Below are positions 9,260 through 17,880 of a stretch of 39,607 bases of DNA, piece after piece. Every line of letters begins with the position of its first letter. Position 1 is the first letter of the stretch. Position numbers and translations under genes: made by a program. Under the pieces are notes generated by a model. That model was given only the letters and a program-made list of their open reading frames with translations. It was not told the origin of the DNA and did not search any database. The DNA comes from Phaeovulum veldkampii DSM 11550. GTDB taxonomy: Bacteria > Pseudomonadota > Alphaproteobacteria > Rhodobacterales > Rhodobacteraceae. Location: the NCBI RefSeq assembly GCF_003034995.1, contig NZ_PZKF01000026.1:1-39607 (forward strand), given 5' to 3'.

Positions 9260-10585
9260 TTACAGATGCGGCTCCATCAGGGCGCGCACATTGACCCGCG
9301 CCTTGAGGCGGCTGGCCAGCATGTAGACGCCGCCGAACTTGCGCTGCATGAACAATGTATCCATGGGCGGAATGTGCCAGAAATCGCGCGAGGTGCCAAT
9401 TTCCATTCCGGCATCGCGCAGCCGGATCGCCACGTCGTTGTTGCCGAAATCGAAAGCGCCCTTCAGGCGCAGCGGCTCCAGCGTCATCTCGAACATGTCG
9501 AGCATCGTTTCCTGATGCTTGCGCAGGGTGGTGTCATCGAAAAAGCCGATCTCCATCAGTGCCGCGCGCACCCCCTCGCGGTCGCCAGCCAACCCGGCCT
9601 GCATCAGCTTGCGGTAGGTCTGCGGCATCTCGGCGGGGAAGGCGCGGGTGGCGCCGAAATCCAGCAGGATCAGTCGCCGCGTCTGCGGGTCATAGCGGTA
9701 ATTGGCAAAATTCGGGTCGGTCTGCATCAGTTGGAATTCGAACAACTCGCGGAACAGCAGGCCGATCAACAGGCCCACGATGCGGTCGCGTTCCTCTTGG
9801 GGGGCGTCAACCAGAGATTCCACCGGCACCCCTTCGACATAGGTCATGGCCAGGATGGTCGGGGTCGAGAAATCTTCGTGCAGCGCGGGCACGATGAAAT
9901 CGGGCGAGTCTGCCAGCAATTCGGCAAAGCGCGCCAGATATTGCCCCTCGCGCTTGTAATCGGCCTCTTCGTGCAACTGCCGCTTTGCCTCGGCCAGCAT
10001 CGGCATGATGTCCAGCGTCTTGGGCAGAACACCCGACATCCGCATCAGCGAGGCCACGTTGTTCACATCGCTGTCGATGCTGGCGGCAACGCCGGGATAC
10101 TGGATCTTGATCGCCAGATCGCGCCCGTCTTTGGTCTGCGCCCGGTGCACCTGCCCGATCGAGGCGGCGGCAATCGGCGTAAACGAGAATTCGGAAAACC
10201 GATCCTGCCAGTTCTTGCCCCAGCGCAGGTTCAGTGCGGCCTGCAACTGGTTCTGGGGCATGTGATGCGCATCGGCGCGCAGGGCGCCCAGAATTTCGGC
10301 CAGTTCGGGCGGCAGCATGTCGCCCGCATCCATCGACATCAACTGCCCCACCTTCATCGCGGCCCCGCGCAACTGCGCAAGCTGATGCGTGACCTTCATC
10401 GCATTGGCCGGGGTCAGCAGCAGGTCGCTGACGGTGGGGCGCTTGCCTTGGGCAAACTGCTTGGCTCCATCGACCAGCATCCCCCCGGCAATACCGCCGG
10501 CCATGCCGCCGAACCGCGCAAGCCGCGCCAGACGACCGCTGGGAACGGCCAGACCCTTGGATTGGAATTTCTTGCGATGCGGCAC
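9260..10585 (-). CDS. ABC1/UbiB (COQ8-type) atypical kinase
   Basis: An ABC1/AarF/COQ8-family protein kinase-like ATPase of about 441 residues. Family marks are the KxGQ motif (GAAMKVGQLMSMD) near the N-terminus, the Ala-rich loop (TPIAAASIGQVHRA) that replaces the kinase P-loop, the invariant Lys in LAIKIQYPG, the catalytic segment MQTDPNFANY and the metal-binding LLDFGATR. COQ8 homologues support ubiquinone biosynthesis or lipid homeostasis; the target here is unknown. The start is uncertain: GTG at 10585 is used, while a TTG at 10615 gives 10 more residues; neither has a good ribosome site. The gene stands alone on the minus strand, convergent with the AhpD-like gene. Confidence 0.85.
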   Translation of the reverse strand: MPHRKKFQSKGLAVPSGRLARLARFGGMAGGIAGGMLVDGAKQFAQGKRPTVSDLLLTPANAMKVTHQLAQLRGAAMKVGQLMSMDAGDMLPPELAEILGALRADAHHMPQNQLQAALNLRWGKNWQDRFSEFSFTPIAAASIGQVHRAQTKDGRDLAIKIQYPGVAASIDSDVNNVASLMRMSGVLPKTLDIMPMLAEAKRQLHEEADYKREGQYLARFAELLADSPDFIVPALHEDFSTPTILAMTYVEGVPVESLVDAPQEERDRIVGLLIGLLFRELFEFQLMQTDPNFANYRYDPQTRRLILLDFGATRAFPAEMPQTYRKLMQAGLAGDREGVRAALMEIGFFDDTTLRKHQETMLDMFEMTLEPLRLKGAFDFGNNDVAIRLRDAGMEIGTSRDFWHIPPMDTLFMQRKFGGVYMLASRLKARVNVRALMEPHL

Positions 10586-10641
10586 GGCAGGATACTTTCT
10601 GGAAGGGGATGGCAAACGGTGGGCGGGTAATTCTGACTCTG

Positions 10642-10665
10642 AAAGTCATATATAAAGTCATATAT
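10642..10665. repeat. Tandem 12-bp direct repeat upstream of the ABC1 kinase
   Basis: AAAGTCATATAT occurs twice in tandem (10642-10653 and 10654-10665). It is a conspicuous AT-rich patch in GC-rich DNA, in the gap upstream of the minus-strand ABC1 kinase gene. It may be a repressor or activator operator or contain the promoter; the function is not shown. Confidence 0.6.
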
Positions 10666-10735
10666 AGGGAGGCGAATGTATCCGGCAATGCCGCGAGGGT
10701 CGCGACATTTTGGTTGCCGGGCCGCCCGCGCCGGG

Positions 10736-12271
10736 TCAGGCGCCCTGTTGCGGCTGATCCCGGTCCAGGGTCGCAAGGATCGCCGCCACTGCCGTCTCCG
10801 GCGGGCCGCCCGCGTCGATCCGGTGCCAGTCTGTTTTGCCGTGATCGCGGGCCAGCTGCGCCTCCAGCACATCGATGGTTGCATCCGACGGGCCACCGGT
10901 GCGCGCGCGCACGCGGGCGCGCAAGATGTCGGGCGGGGCCTCCAGCCAGAAACCTGCAAAGCGCGCAGCCTCCGGCACGGCGGCCGCGATGGCGGCGCGA
11001 CGGTCGGGCCGGTCGAACACCGCATCGACGATGACCGGCGCCCCGGCGCCCTGCACCGCCGCGACGCGGGCGCCCAGCCGGGCATAGACCACCTCTGACA
11101 TCTCGGGACTGTAGGCCGCGGGCGGCAGCCGGGTGTCGCTGTCCACGCCGCACATGGCCTTGCGCGTGCGGTCGCTTTCCAGAATGCGTGCGCCGGGTGG
11201 CAGGCCCAGCCGGGGGGCCAGCGCCGCGGCCACGGTGGATTTGCCGCTGCCCGACAGCCCGCCGATCGCCACCACCGGTGCCGCCCCGCGGCCCAGCAGC
11301 GCCTGCGCCAAATCGAAATAGCTGCGCGCCAGTGTGGCGGCCACCGCCCCGCCCGCGCCTTCGGCAAAGGTCGCCGTCACATGCGCCCGGACCGCCGCCC
11401 GCACCGCCATCAGAAACGGCAAAAGCGCAAAGCCCGCATCCTCGCCGGTGCTGTCGCAATAGCGGTTGGCCACCAGACTGGCCAGTGCGGGCTGACCGCG
11501 GTGCCACAGGTCCATCAGCAGAAAGGCCAGGTCATATAGCACATCCACCGTGGCGATCTGGTCGTTGAAGTCGATGCAGTCGAACAGCCGGGGCTGACCG
11601 CGGAACAGGCAGATGTTGCGCAAATACAGATCACCATGACAGCGCCGGACCCGGCCGGCGGCCTCGCGCTGGTCAAGCTGCGCTGCGTGGCGGTTCAGCG
11701 CCTGCCGGAACCGGGCATCCAGTGCCGAAACCTCGGCCTGCCCAAAGACCCGGCTGGTGGCAAAGCCTGCGGCGTTGATCGCCAGCACCGCCGCAAGATT
11801 GGCCGCGCCGCCGCCGGCATGGATCACCGGGGCGCGGCAGTGCAGGGCCACGATTACCCCGGTAAGATCGGTCATCAGCCGGGGCGTCAGCCCCCCGGTT
11901 TCGGCCAGCCGGTCGAACAGCTGATCCTGATCAAAGCGCACCATCTCGACCACGGCATCGACCAGCGGGCCGGGGCCGTCGAATTGCAGGCCCCCGTCCG
12001 CCCCGCGCGTGATCCGCCGCACGCCAACATACAGATCGGGCGCCGTGGGCGCATTCAGTGCGACCTCTTTTTCGCAGGTTGCCAGCCGGATTTCGGGGCT
12101 GGAGAAATCGGCGTAGGGCAGGCGGACCGCTCGCTTCAGCTTGTAGGCACGCGCACCCGCCAGAAACACCACGGAGATATGAGTTTCGATCACCTCTACC
12201 GGTGCATCGGCCGCATGGCTGCCGGGGCGGGCCAGAAAGGCGATGGTCGCGGTCTGATCGTCGGTGGACAT
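10736..12271 (-). CDS. Phosphotransferase-like domain fused to AAA/zeta-type P-loop kinase
   Basis: A two-domain protein of about 511 residues. The N-terminal half is aminoglycoside-phosphotransferase-like (COG2187 type), with the catalytic loop HGDLYLRN and metal-site IDFND. The C-terminal half is a P-loop kinase (COG0645 type), with Walker A GGLSGSGKST and a LESDRTRK segment like those of small-molecule kinases. The substrate is unknown; do not read it as antibiotic resistance. The ATG at 12271 is preferred because GGAG lies 6 bases upstream (an ATG two codons earlier abuts it). The frame stays open far upstream to 13354, but that extension lies antisense to the peptidase gene and is rejected. 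Confidence 0.82.
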   Translation of the reverse strand: MSTDDQTATIAFLARPGSHAADAPVEVIETHISVVFLAGARAYKLKRAVRLPYADFSSPEIRLATCEKEVALNAPTAPDLYVGVRRITRGADGGLQFDGPGPLVDAVVEMVRFDQDQLFDRLAETGGLTPRLMTDLTGVIVALHCRAPVIHAGGGAANLAAVLAINAAGFATSRVFGQAEVSALDARFRQALNRHAAQLDQREAAGRVRRCHGDLYLRNICLFRGQPRLFDCIDFNDQIATVDVLYDLAFLLMDLWHRGQPALASLVANRYCDSTGEDAGFALLPFLMAVRAAVRAHVTATFAEGAGGAVAATLARSYFDLAQALLGRGAAPVVAIGGLSGSGKSTVAAALAPRLGLPPGARILESDRTRKAMCGVDSDTRLPPAAYSPEMSEVVYARLGARVAAVQGAGAPVIVDAVFDRPDRRAAIAAAVPEAARFAGFWLEAPPDILRARVRARTGGPSDATIDVLEAQLARDHGKTDWHRIDAGGPPETAVAAILATLDRDQPQQGA

Positions 12272-12277
12272 GGGCAT

Positions 12278-12652
12278 CTCCACGATGGCACGAGACTGGC
12301 ATGAAACCGCGCCACGGGTCTGCATCATCCCCCTGATCGGGGTTTGAGGGCGCGTGTGCTGCCTTAATCTGACCCAATTATTGCTTGGATTGCATGACAG
12401 CCCTCGGGCTCGGCAGCATCTTGCAAGGGCGGTGCCATGCGGCAGGGCGAAACGGGCGTTCACCCCGGACGGGGTCAGGTGAAACGGGCAGCATCGGCGG
12501 AAATTCCGCAGATCGGCACGTCGTTTCGGCGAGATTTTTCCGAAGCGGCGCATCGGGCTTCGCATCTGTTGACACGGGGCGGCGTTGCATCCGAAACAAG
12601 CGGGACAACCACGACAATCGGGGCCAACCCGAAGCCTAGAGGAGGCGCGCAG
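12278..12652. other. 375-bp intergenic region between divergent genes
   Basis: This gap separates the fusion kinase (minus) from the peptidase gene (plus). A TTGACA hexamer occurs at about 12568, but no convincing -10 follows. Reading frames across it lack Rhodobacteraceae codon bias and family features. I see no gene or RNA here; it presumably holds both promoters. Confidence 0.5.
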
Positions 12653-13291
12653 ATGGCAGGCACAGCCCTTTGGGCCACGTCTTTCAGACTCCGTTTTGCG
12701 GCGGTGTGCTTTCTTTCGCTGTCCGTCGTGGCAGGCCTTGGCGTCGGTGCGCCAGTGCTGGCCGGTGGTTCCAGCGTTGCGCCGCTGGGGCTGACCGTCA
12801 ACGCACGGGCCGTTCCGGCGCCCGCTGGGGCGCGGGGGCTGTGCCGGTCCTATGGCTGGGCTTGCGCGCATTCGGGCACGGCCGCGCGCCTGACCCAGCC
12901 GCATCTTGACACGGTCAGCCGGATCAACAGTCAGGTCAACCGCCGGGTTCGGCAGGTGGCCGATCAGGCCCAATACCGGGCCGCCGAGCGCTGGACGCTG
13001 CCGTCGGCACGGGGCGGCGATTGCGAGGATATCGCGCTGTTGAAAAAGCGCGACCTGATCGCTGCGGGTATCGCGCCCGAGCGGCTTTTGCTGGCCTCGG
13101 TGCTGGACCGTCAGAGCCAGTCTCATGCGGTTCTGGTGCTGCGGACCGACCATGGGTTTTATGTGCTGGACAACATGACGAGCCGGATCAAGCTGTGGCA
13201 TGAAACCGGTTATACCTTTGTGCGGATGCAAAACCCCAAGGCGCCCAGCACCTGGATCGCGGTTTTTGCGGGCGGCATACTGAACGGATGA
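12653..13291 (+). CDS. Transglutaminase-like cysteine peptidase, BTLCP family, exported
   Basis: A 212-residue bacterial transglutaminase-like cysteine peptidase (BTLCP, DUF920). The catalytic triad is visible in order: Cys in GGDCEDIALLKK, His in SHAVLVLRT, Asp in YVLDNMT. The N-terminus has basic residues and a hydrophobic stretch (AAVCFLSLSVVAGLGV) consistent with a signal peptide or anchor. Family members such as LapG cleave surface adhesins in the periplasm, but no LapD/adhesin partner is visible here. The ATG at 12653 follows AGAGGAGG; the frame open upstream to 12437 lacks such a site and would bury the signal peptide. Confidence 0.88.
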   Translation: MAGTALWATSFRLRFAAVCFLSLSVVAGLGVGAPVLAGGSSVAPLGLTVNARAVPAPAGARGLCRSYGWACAHSGTAARLTQPHLDTVSRINSQVNRRVRQVADQAQYRAAERWTLPSARGGDCEDIALLKKRDLIAAGIAPERLLLASVLDRQSQSHAVLVLRTDHGFYVLDNMTSRIKLWHETGYTFVRMQNPKAPSTWIAVFAGGILNG

Positions 13292-13387
13292 CAGGCAAGA
13301 CAGCCTAGGCATATCGGCTCGCTCGCTCTGCGTGGCCGGGCCGATATGGGCCATGAATCGCGTGGTTTGCAGTCGGCTTTACGCCGC

Positions 13388-14078
13388 TCAGCCGCTCGTG
13401 CCGCCACCAGAGCCACCGCCTGCGCCGCCGCTGCCCCCCGCACCACCGCCAGAGCCGCCCCCGGCCCCACCGCCGCCGCTGGTGTCGCCACCGGAGCCTG
13501 ACGCACCACCGCCAGAGCCGCCCCCGGCCCCACCGCCGCCGCTGGTGTCGCCACCGGAGCCTGACGCACCACCGCCAGAGCCGCCCCCGGCCCCACCGCC
13601 GCCGCCGGTGTCGCCGCCGGAGCCTGACCGCACCACCGCCAGAGCCGCCCCCGGCCCCACCGTCGCCGCTGGTGTCGCCGCCGGAGCCTGATGCCCCACC
13701 GCCCGTGTCGCCACCGCCCGTGCTGCCACCGCCCGTGCTGCCCCCACCTGTGCCAGACCCGCCGTCATTGTCGGGGGCTGTGGCGGGCGTTGCGATGGCC
13801 GCGGTCGGCATGTCGGTCAGCATCAGCGCAACCTGCGGGCAAAACTCCACCGTATATGCCAGCAACTCGTTGAAATCACGCCGATTTCGCAGGGCTGTAA
13901 CGGCCTGATCCGAGTAGCGGGTGTACTTGCACAGGTCGTCGGGCAGCGTGATCGGTGTGCCGCCCGTGGTCTGCACCTGCTTGGCATCCGCGCCCCCCGG
14001 CTGAAGGGCAAGGGCAAGAAACCCGGCAAGAGCCGTAACTGTTTTCAGGGATCGGATGTTGTCCATGTCGGTCACCAT
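13388..14078 (-). CDS. Secreted glycine-rich repeat protein with a one-base frame break
   Basis: Unrecognised family. The N-terminus (MVTDMDNIRSLKTVTALAG then a hydrophobic run ending ADAKQ) looks like a signal peptide. A short folded part with two Cys (DDLCKYTRYSDQAV; VEFCPQVAL) is followed by Gly/Ser/Thr-rich repeats. The repeats are 63 bp (21 residues), but the unit from 13626 to 13689 is 64 bp, with one extra C in CTGACCGCACC versus CTGACGCACC. Without a shift the frame reads Arg/Trp-rich protein to 13305; restoring frame gives Gly-rich repeats ending at 13388. This may be a true frameshift, slippage variation or an assembly error. The start could also be 14066. Confidence 0.6.
13437..13690. 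repeat. 63-bp coding tandem repeats
   Basis: Near-identical units begin at about 13437, 13500, 13563 and 13626. The first three periods are 63 bp and the last is 64 bp. Each encodes on the minus strand a 21-residue Gly-rich unit such as ASGSGGDTSGGGG then AGGGSGGG. Such arrays can expand, contract or slip. Confidence 0.8.
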
Positions 14079-14106
14079 TTCACTTGAACACACGGGTAAC
14101 TGTCAT

Positions 14107-14124
14107 TGTTAAGAAAGATTAACA
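14107..14124. promoter_or_regulatory. Palindrome TGTTAA-N6-TTAACA upstream of the glycine-rich protein gene
   Basis: Two perfect 6-base arms (14107-14112 and 14119-14124), 29 bases upstream of the minus-strand ATG at 14078. It resembles the CtrA box TTAA-N7-TTAAC of alphaproteobacteria but has a 6-base gap between TTAA and TTAAC. A regulator site is plausible; its identity is uncertain. Confidence 0.35.
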
Positions 14125-14336
14125 TGATGCCGGAAACGAGCCAAAGAAATTCCACTTTATTGCCATAATTGACGAAAATCGCCTCCACATTTTTGGCATT
14201 TCTCCAACAATTCTGACGATCTGCCGGATTTGGCTCTCATCGCCAGACAATGTCTGCGCGACTCAGGTCTGGCCCATGGCCGAGAGGCCCCGAGGCACAG
14301 CGACGCACCAGGTCGCCCGCCCCGCCCGGTCGCACC

Positions 14337-16631
14337 CTAGCGCGTCAGCCCGGCGTAAAGCTGGGGCAGGCGTTCGGGCAGGCGCTCCACATGGTCGAGG
14401 ATCAAAAAGTTCCGCTGCCCGAAGATGCGCGACACATAAGTATCGGCGCGCGGGTCGAGCGTCAGGCAGAATGGCACCACCCCCTGCCGCGCGACTTCTT
14501 CCACCGCGGCGCGGGCATCCTGGCGCAGATAGGCCGGGTCGCGCACGTCGATATCGGCAGGCGCCCCGTCGGTCAGCACCAGCATCAGTTTCTTGGCGGC
14601 TTTCACCTGCGCCAGATGGTGCCCCGCATGCCGGATCGCGGCGCCCATGCGGGTGGAAAACCGCCCCTCCATCCCCGCCAGCCGGGCCTTGGGCAGGTCG
14701 CCCCAGGGCTGGTCGAAATCCTTGAATCGCTGATAAAACACGTTGTGCCGCCCGTCTGAAAAGAACCCGTGCAGCGCAAAGGCATCGCCCACCCGCGCGA
14801 TGGCCTCGGCCAGCAGAACGGTGGCAGAGCGGGTCAGGTCAAGCACGGTCTGATCCTGTCCCGCCACCCGGTCGTTGGTGGATTCCGACAGATCGAGCAG
14901 CACCATCACCGCAATGTCGCGGGTGCGCCGCACCTGCCGCATCATCACCCGCGGGTCGGGCTGGCGGCCCATGCGGATGTCAACCAGCGCCGACAGCGCG
15001 GCGTTCAGGTCCAGTTCGTCGCCGTCTTCCAGCTTGCGGATGCGCTGCACACCCTGCGGCTGCATCGCGTCCAGCAGATGCCGCATCCGCTGAATGATCT
15101 TGCGGTTCCCGGCTAGAATATCCTCCACCACCGCCGGGTCGCCGGGGCGGGGGCGTTTTTCCAGCACGGTGGCCCAGTCGGGGCGGTGCAACTGGATCTG
15201 ATAGTCAAACTCCGGGTAGCTGCGCGGCGGGGCGGTGGGTTCCTTGCCCTCCCTGTCGTTGAAGCTGATGCCGTCGTCGTCGAAAAACTCGCTCTCGCAG
15301 ACCCAGACTTCCTGCGCGTCGTCGCCGGCGGTCTCCACCTCGACCTCGTTCACCATCTCGGACACCGAGACGTATTTGCGCACCTGCTCCGGTGCGGTGC
15401 CCGCCGCGGCGGTCCAGTCGATTTCGTCGTAATCCCACAAATAGCGGTTGTCGTCGCGGTAGGGGGCCGACAGGCCATCGCGCCAAGGCGAATAGGGCTG
15501 CCCGCGCAGCCGTTCGGCCAGATCAAGCCCCAGCGTCACCGAGACAGCCTCGCCGGTCAGATCGGCAGCCGCAAAGGCTGTGCGCGCCCACAGCGCCACG
15601 GGGTCGGTTTCGGGCGCGTCTGGGATCAGCAGCGCGCGGGCGATGCGGTCAAATTGCGCGCCCATGCCGGGGGCGGGGTTCGGCGCGTGGAACCGCGCCC
15701 ACAGGTCGCGCAGCCGGGGAAAGCGCGCGATCGCCAGCGCCTCGGCGCGAGCATCCTCGATCAGGCCGATACAGGCCTGTTGCAGCGGGTTCAGCCGTTC
15801 GGCGTCGATCCGGGCGGTGGTGGCCATCACATGCGCGGCCGCGTGCGCCGCGGCGGCGCGGTAAAGGTCCAGCCCCGGCACTCCGGCCCAGTCATCCCAG
15901 GCGTCGGGCAGGTGGATGAAATAATCGGCGATAAAGGGGCGCAGGCCCTCGCGCGCCTCGAAATCGCCCGCGGTGGGGCGCAGCAGAAAATCGCGCCCCC
16001 AAAGCGCGCGCAGATACATGCCGATCCGGCGGTGGATATCGACAAACAGCGTGCCCTTGCGCTCCTTTTGCAGGATCGCCTTCGATTCCGCGCTTTCCAG
16101 CGCGAAATAGCGCGCCTGTTCGGCGTAATCGGTGCGGTGCGCCTGTGCCCCCCACAGCGCCCAGCGGCGCAGGCCGCCCAGCGTCAGCACGCCCAGAAGG
16201 TCGTCCAGATGGTCGAGCATCGGGCGCAGGCCGCGCGGTGCCTGCGCCAGCAGCACGTTGAGAAATTGCAGATAGGCGCGGAACAGGTCGGGGTCGGCCA
16301 GCCGCCGCGCGGCGACGGGCGCGGTGGTCAGGATGCGCTCGATCACCGCGCCCGAGGTGCGCGAGGCGAAGGCCAGACAATCTTGCGCCAGATCGGGGAT
16401 GATGTCTTCGCCCAGATCGCGGGCCAGACCGGGGGCGGTTTCCAGCCAGACGGTGACAATCGCGCCGCCGCGGCCCATCCGGTGCAGCGCCAGCGCACCG
16501 CGCAGCCAGTTGTCCAGCCCGCGGGGCGAAAGCGCGCGCACCGCATCGGGCCAGCAGGCCGCCAGAACCTCGCGCTGCGCTTCGGTCAGCTCGTCGGTCA
16601 GGTCGGAATGGTCGGCCAATGTCAGGGTCAT
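14337..16631 (-). CDS. cbbO: RuBisCO activase component CbbO (VWA domain)
   Basis: A 764-residue CbbO/NorD-like protein. A long helical N-terminal region is followed by an acidic insert and a C-terminal von Willebrand factor A domain with MIDAS motif DLSES near residues 574-580 (LLDLSESTND) and TDGAPADID further on. CbbO acts with the AAA+ ring CbbQ to remove inhibitory sugar phosphates from form IA RuBisCO; the VWA domain docks on CbbL. It starts 11 bases after the cbbQ stop and is the last gene of cbbLSQO. Its length matches CbbO of other form IA operons. Confidence 0.93.
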   Translation of the reverse strand: MTLTLADHSDLTDELTEAQREVLAACWPDAVRALSPRGLDNWLRGALALHRMGRGGAIVTVWLETAPGLARDLGEDIIPDLAQDCLAFASRTSGAVIERILTTAPVAARRLADPDLFRAYLQFLNVLLAQAPRGLRPMLDHLDDLLGVLTLGGLRRWALWGAQAHRTDYAEQARYFALESAESKAILQKERKGTLFVDIHRRIGMYLRALWGRDFLLRPTAGDFEAREGLRPFIADYFIHLPDAWDDWAGVPGLDLYRAAAAHAAAHVMATTARIDAERLNPLQQACIGLIEDARAEALAIARFPRLRDLWARFHAPNPAPGMGAQFDRIARALLIPDAPETDPVALWARTAFAAADLTGEAVSVTLGLDLAERLRGQPYSPWRDGLSAPYRDDNRYLWDYDEIDWTAAAGTAPEQVRKYVSVSEMVNEVEVETAGDDAQEVWVCESEFFDDDGISFNDREGKEPTAPPRSYPEFDYQIQLHRPDWATVLEKRPRPGDPAVVEDILAGNRKIIQRMRHLLDAMQPQGVQRIRKLEDGDELDLNAALSALVDIRMGRQPDPRVMMRQVRRTRDIAVMVLLDLSESTNDRVAGQDQTVLDLTRSATVLLAEAIARVGDAFALHGFFSDGRHNVFYQRFKDFDQPWGDLPKARLAGMEGRFSTRMGAAIRHAGHHLAQVKAAKKLMLVLTDGAPADIDVRDPAYLRQDARAAVEEVARQGVVPFCLTLDPRADTYVSRIFGQRNFLILDHVERLPERLPQLYAGLTR

Positions 16632-16642
16632 GGCCGCCCCCG

Positions 16643-17446
16643 TCAGAAAAAGGTGGTGACGGCGGCGTCCAGCGCGTCGCGCATGTCGGGGTCGTCGGTA
16701 ATCGGGCGCACCAGCGCCATCTGGCAGGCGGGCACCGGCGCGACACCCTGCGCGATCAGGCTGCCCGCATGAACCAGCATCCGGGTCGAAATGCCTTCGT
16801 CCAGCCCATGACCTTTCAGGTTGCGCGCGCGTTCCGCGATCGACACCAGCTTGTCGGCTGTCCTGGCATCCACCCCGGCCTCGTGCGCGACGATCTCGAC
16901 CTCGACCGCGTGGTCTGGATAGCTGAAATCCAGCGCGCCAAAGCGTTGCTTGGTCGATTGTTTCAGATCCTTCATCAGACTCTGGTAGCCGGGGTTGTAG
17001 CTGATCACGAGGTGAAAGTCAGGGTGAGCGCGCAGCAACTCGCCCTTCTTTTCCAGGGGCAGAACGCGGCGGTTGTCGGTCAGCGGGTGGATCACAACGG
17101 TCGTGTCCTGCCGCGCCTCGACCACCTCGTCCAGATAGCAGATCGCGCCGTGTCGGGCGGCGAATGTCAGCGGCCCATCCTGCCAGCGGGTGCCCGAGGC
17201 ATCCAGCAGGAACCGGCCCACAAGGTCCGAGGCGGTCATGTCCTCGTTGCAGGCCACCGTGACCAGCGGCTTGCCCAAGCGCCAGGCCATATGCTCTACA
17301 AAGCGCGTCTTGCCGCAGCCGGTGGGGCCTTTCAGCATGACCGGCATCTGGGCGCCATAGGCTGCCTCGAACAGCGCCACCTCGTCGGCCACGGGGCGGT
17401 AATAGGGTTCGTGGGCGATGCGGTGTTGGGCGGTGATCTCGTTCAT
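16643..17446 (-). CDS. cbbQ: RuBisCO activase ATPase CbbQ (MoxR-type AAA+)
   Basis: A 267-residue MoxR/NirQ/NorQ-type AAA+ ATPase. Walker A is GPTGCGKT (residues 40-47), Walker B is ICYLDEV (102-108) and the sensor segment is [11 protein letters not shown]. It forms the hexameric motor that, with CbbO, reactivates inhibited RuBisCO. Its place between cbbS and cbbO distinguishes it from the denitrification paralogue NorQ. A strong hairpin lies between cbbS and cbbQ, so less CbbQ than RuBisCO is expected. Confidence 0.95.
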   Translation of the reverse strand: MNEITAQHRIAHEPYYRPVADEVALFEAAYGAQMPVMLKGPTGCGKTRFVEHMAWRLGKPLVTVACNEDMTASDLVGRFLLDASGTRWQDGPLTFAARHGAICYLDEVVEARQDTTVVIHPLTDNRRVLPLEKKGELLRAHPDFHLVISYNPGYQSLMKDLKQSTKQRFGALDFSYPDHAVEVEIVAHEAGVDARTADKLVSIAERARNLKGHGLDEGISTRMLVHAGSLIAQGVAPVPACQMALVRPITDDPDMRDALDAAVTTFF

Positions 17447-17465
17447 GGCGACCTCCGAGGGGAAG

Positions 17466-17490
17466 GCCCGCCGCCGCGCGGGCGGCGGGC
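17466..17490 (-). promoter_or_regulatory. GC hairpin between cbbS and cbbQ
   Basis: An inverted repeat: GCCCGCCGCC (17466-17475), loop GCGCG, GGCGGCGGGC (17481-17490). It sits 7 bases past the cbbS stop on the transcribed strand and has no U-tract. It probably stabilises cbbLS mRNA or attenuates read-through into cbbQO. Confidence 0.6.
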
Positions 17491-17496
17491 GGGGAA

Positions 17497-17850
17497 TCAG
17501 ACGGGCTTGCCGCGGTAGATAACCATGTTGGCGCCCTGGCTTTGACGGAAGTTGTCATAGCCCAGCAGCCGCACATGGTTGTCGGGGTTTGCGGCGTGGC
17601 AGGCCTCCAGTTCGGCCAGGATCACATCCACGTCGGTTTCGCCGAACATCGGCAGCTTCCACATATACCAGTAGTTCGACATGGCATATTTCGGCTCGGT
17701 ATGTTCGATGGCCGGGTTCCAGCCGTTCTTGACGATCCACTCGATCTGCTTGCGGATCTGGTCGGGCGTCATCTGCGGCAGGTAGGAAAACGTGCCCATC
17801 TTGCGGCTTGCGGGGTCGGACAGCCGCGACTTGTAGTCTTGAACGCTCAT
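17497..17850 (-). CDS. cbbS: RuBisCO small subunit, form IA
   Basis: A 117-residue RuBisCO small subunit. Typical segments are [19 protein letters not shown] at the N-terminus, [14 protein letters not shown] in the middle and [14 protein letters not shown] near the end. It caps the L8S8 holoenzyme with CbbL. The ATG at 17850 follows GAGAGGAG, a strong ribosome site. It starts 30 bases after cbbL. Confidence 0.97.
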   Translation of the reverse strand: MSVQDYKSRLSDPASRKMGTFSYLPQMTPDQIRKQIEWIVKNGWNPAIEHTEPKYAMSNYWYMWKLPMFGETDVDVILAELEACHAANPDNHVRLLGYDNFRQSQGANMVIYRGKPV

Positions 17851-17880
17851 ATCGGTCTCCTCTCGGGGTTGGGTCGCGGT

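Noticed and set aside
10736-12271. Aminoglycoside resistance gene
   Set aside because: Only the fold is APH-like; the fused P-loop kinase and chromosomal context argue against a resistance role.
12568-12597. TTGACA promoter for the peptidase gene
   Set aside because: No acceptable -10 hexamer at 16-18 bases.
12278-13354. Long minus-strand open frame extending the kinase fusion to 872 residues
   Set aside because: It runs antisense through the BTLCP peptidase gene, has no family resemblance and the ATG at 12271 has a good ribosome site.
13437-13690. CRISPR-like array
   Set aside because: The 63-bp units are contiguous without spacers and encode a Gly-rich protein.
16643-17446. NorQ/NirQ of denitrification
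   Set aside because: Flanked by cbbLS and cbbO, so CbbQ is the better assignment.
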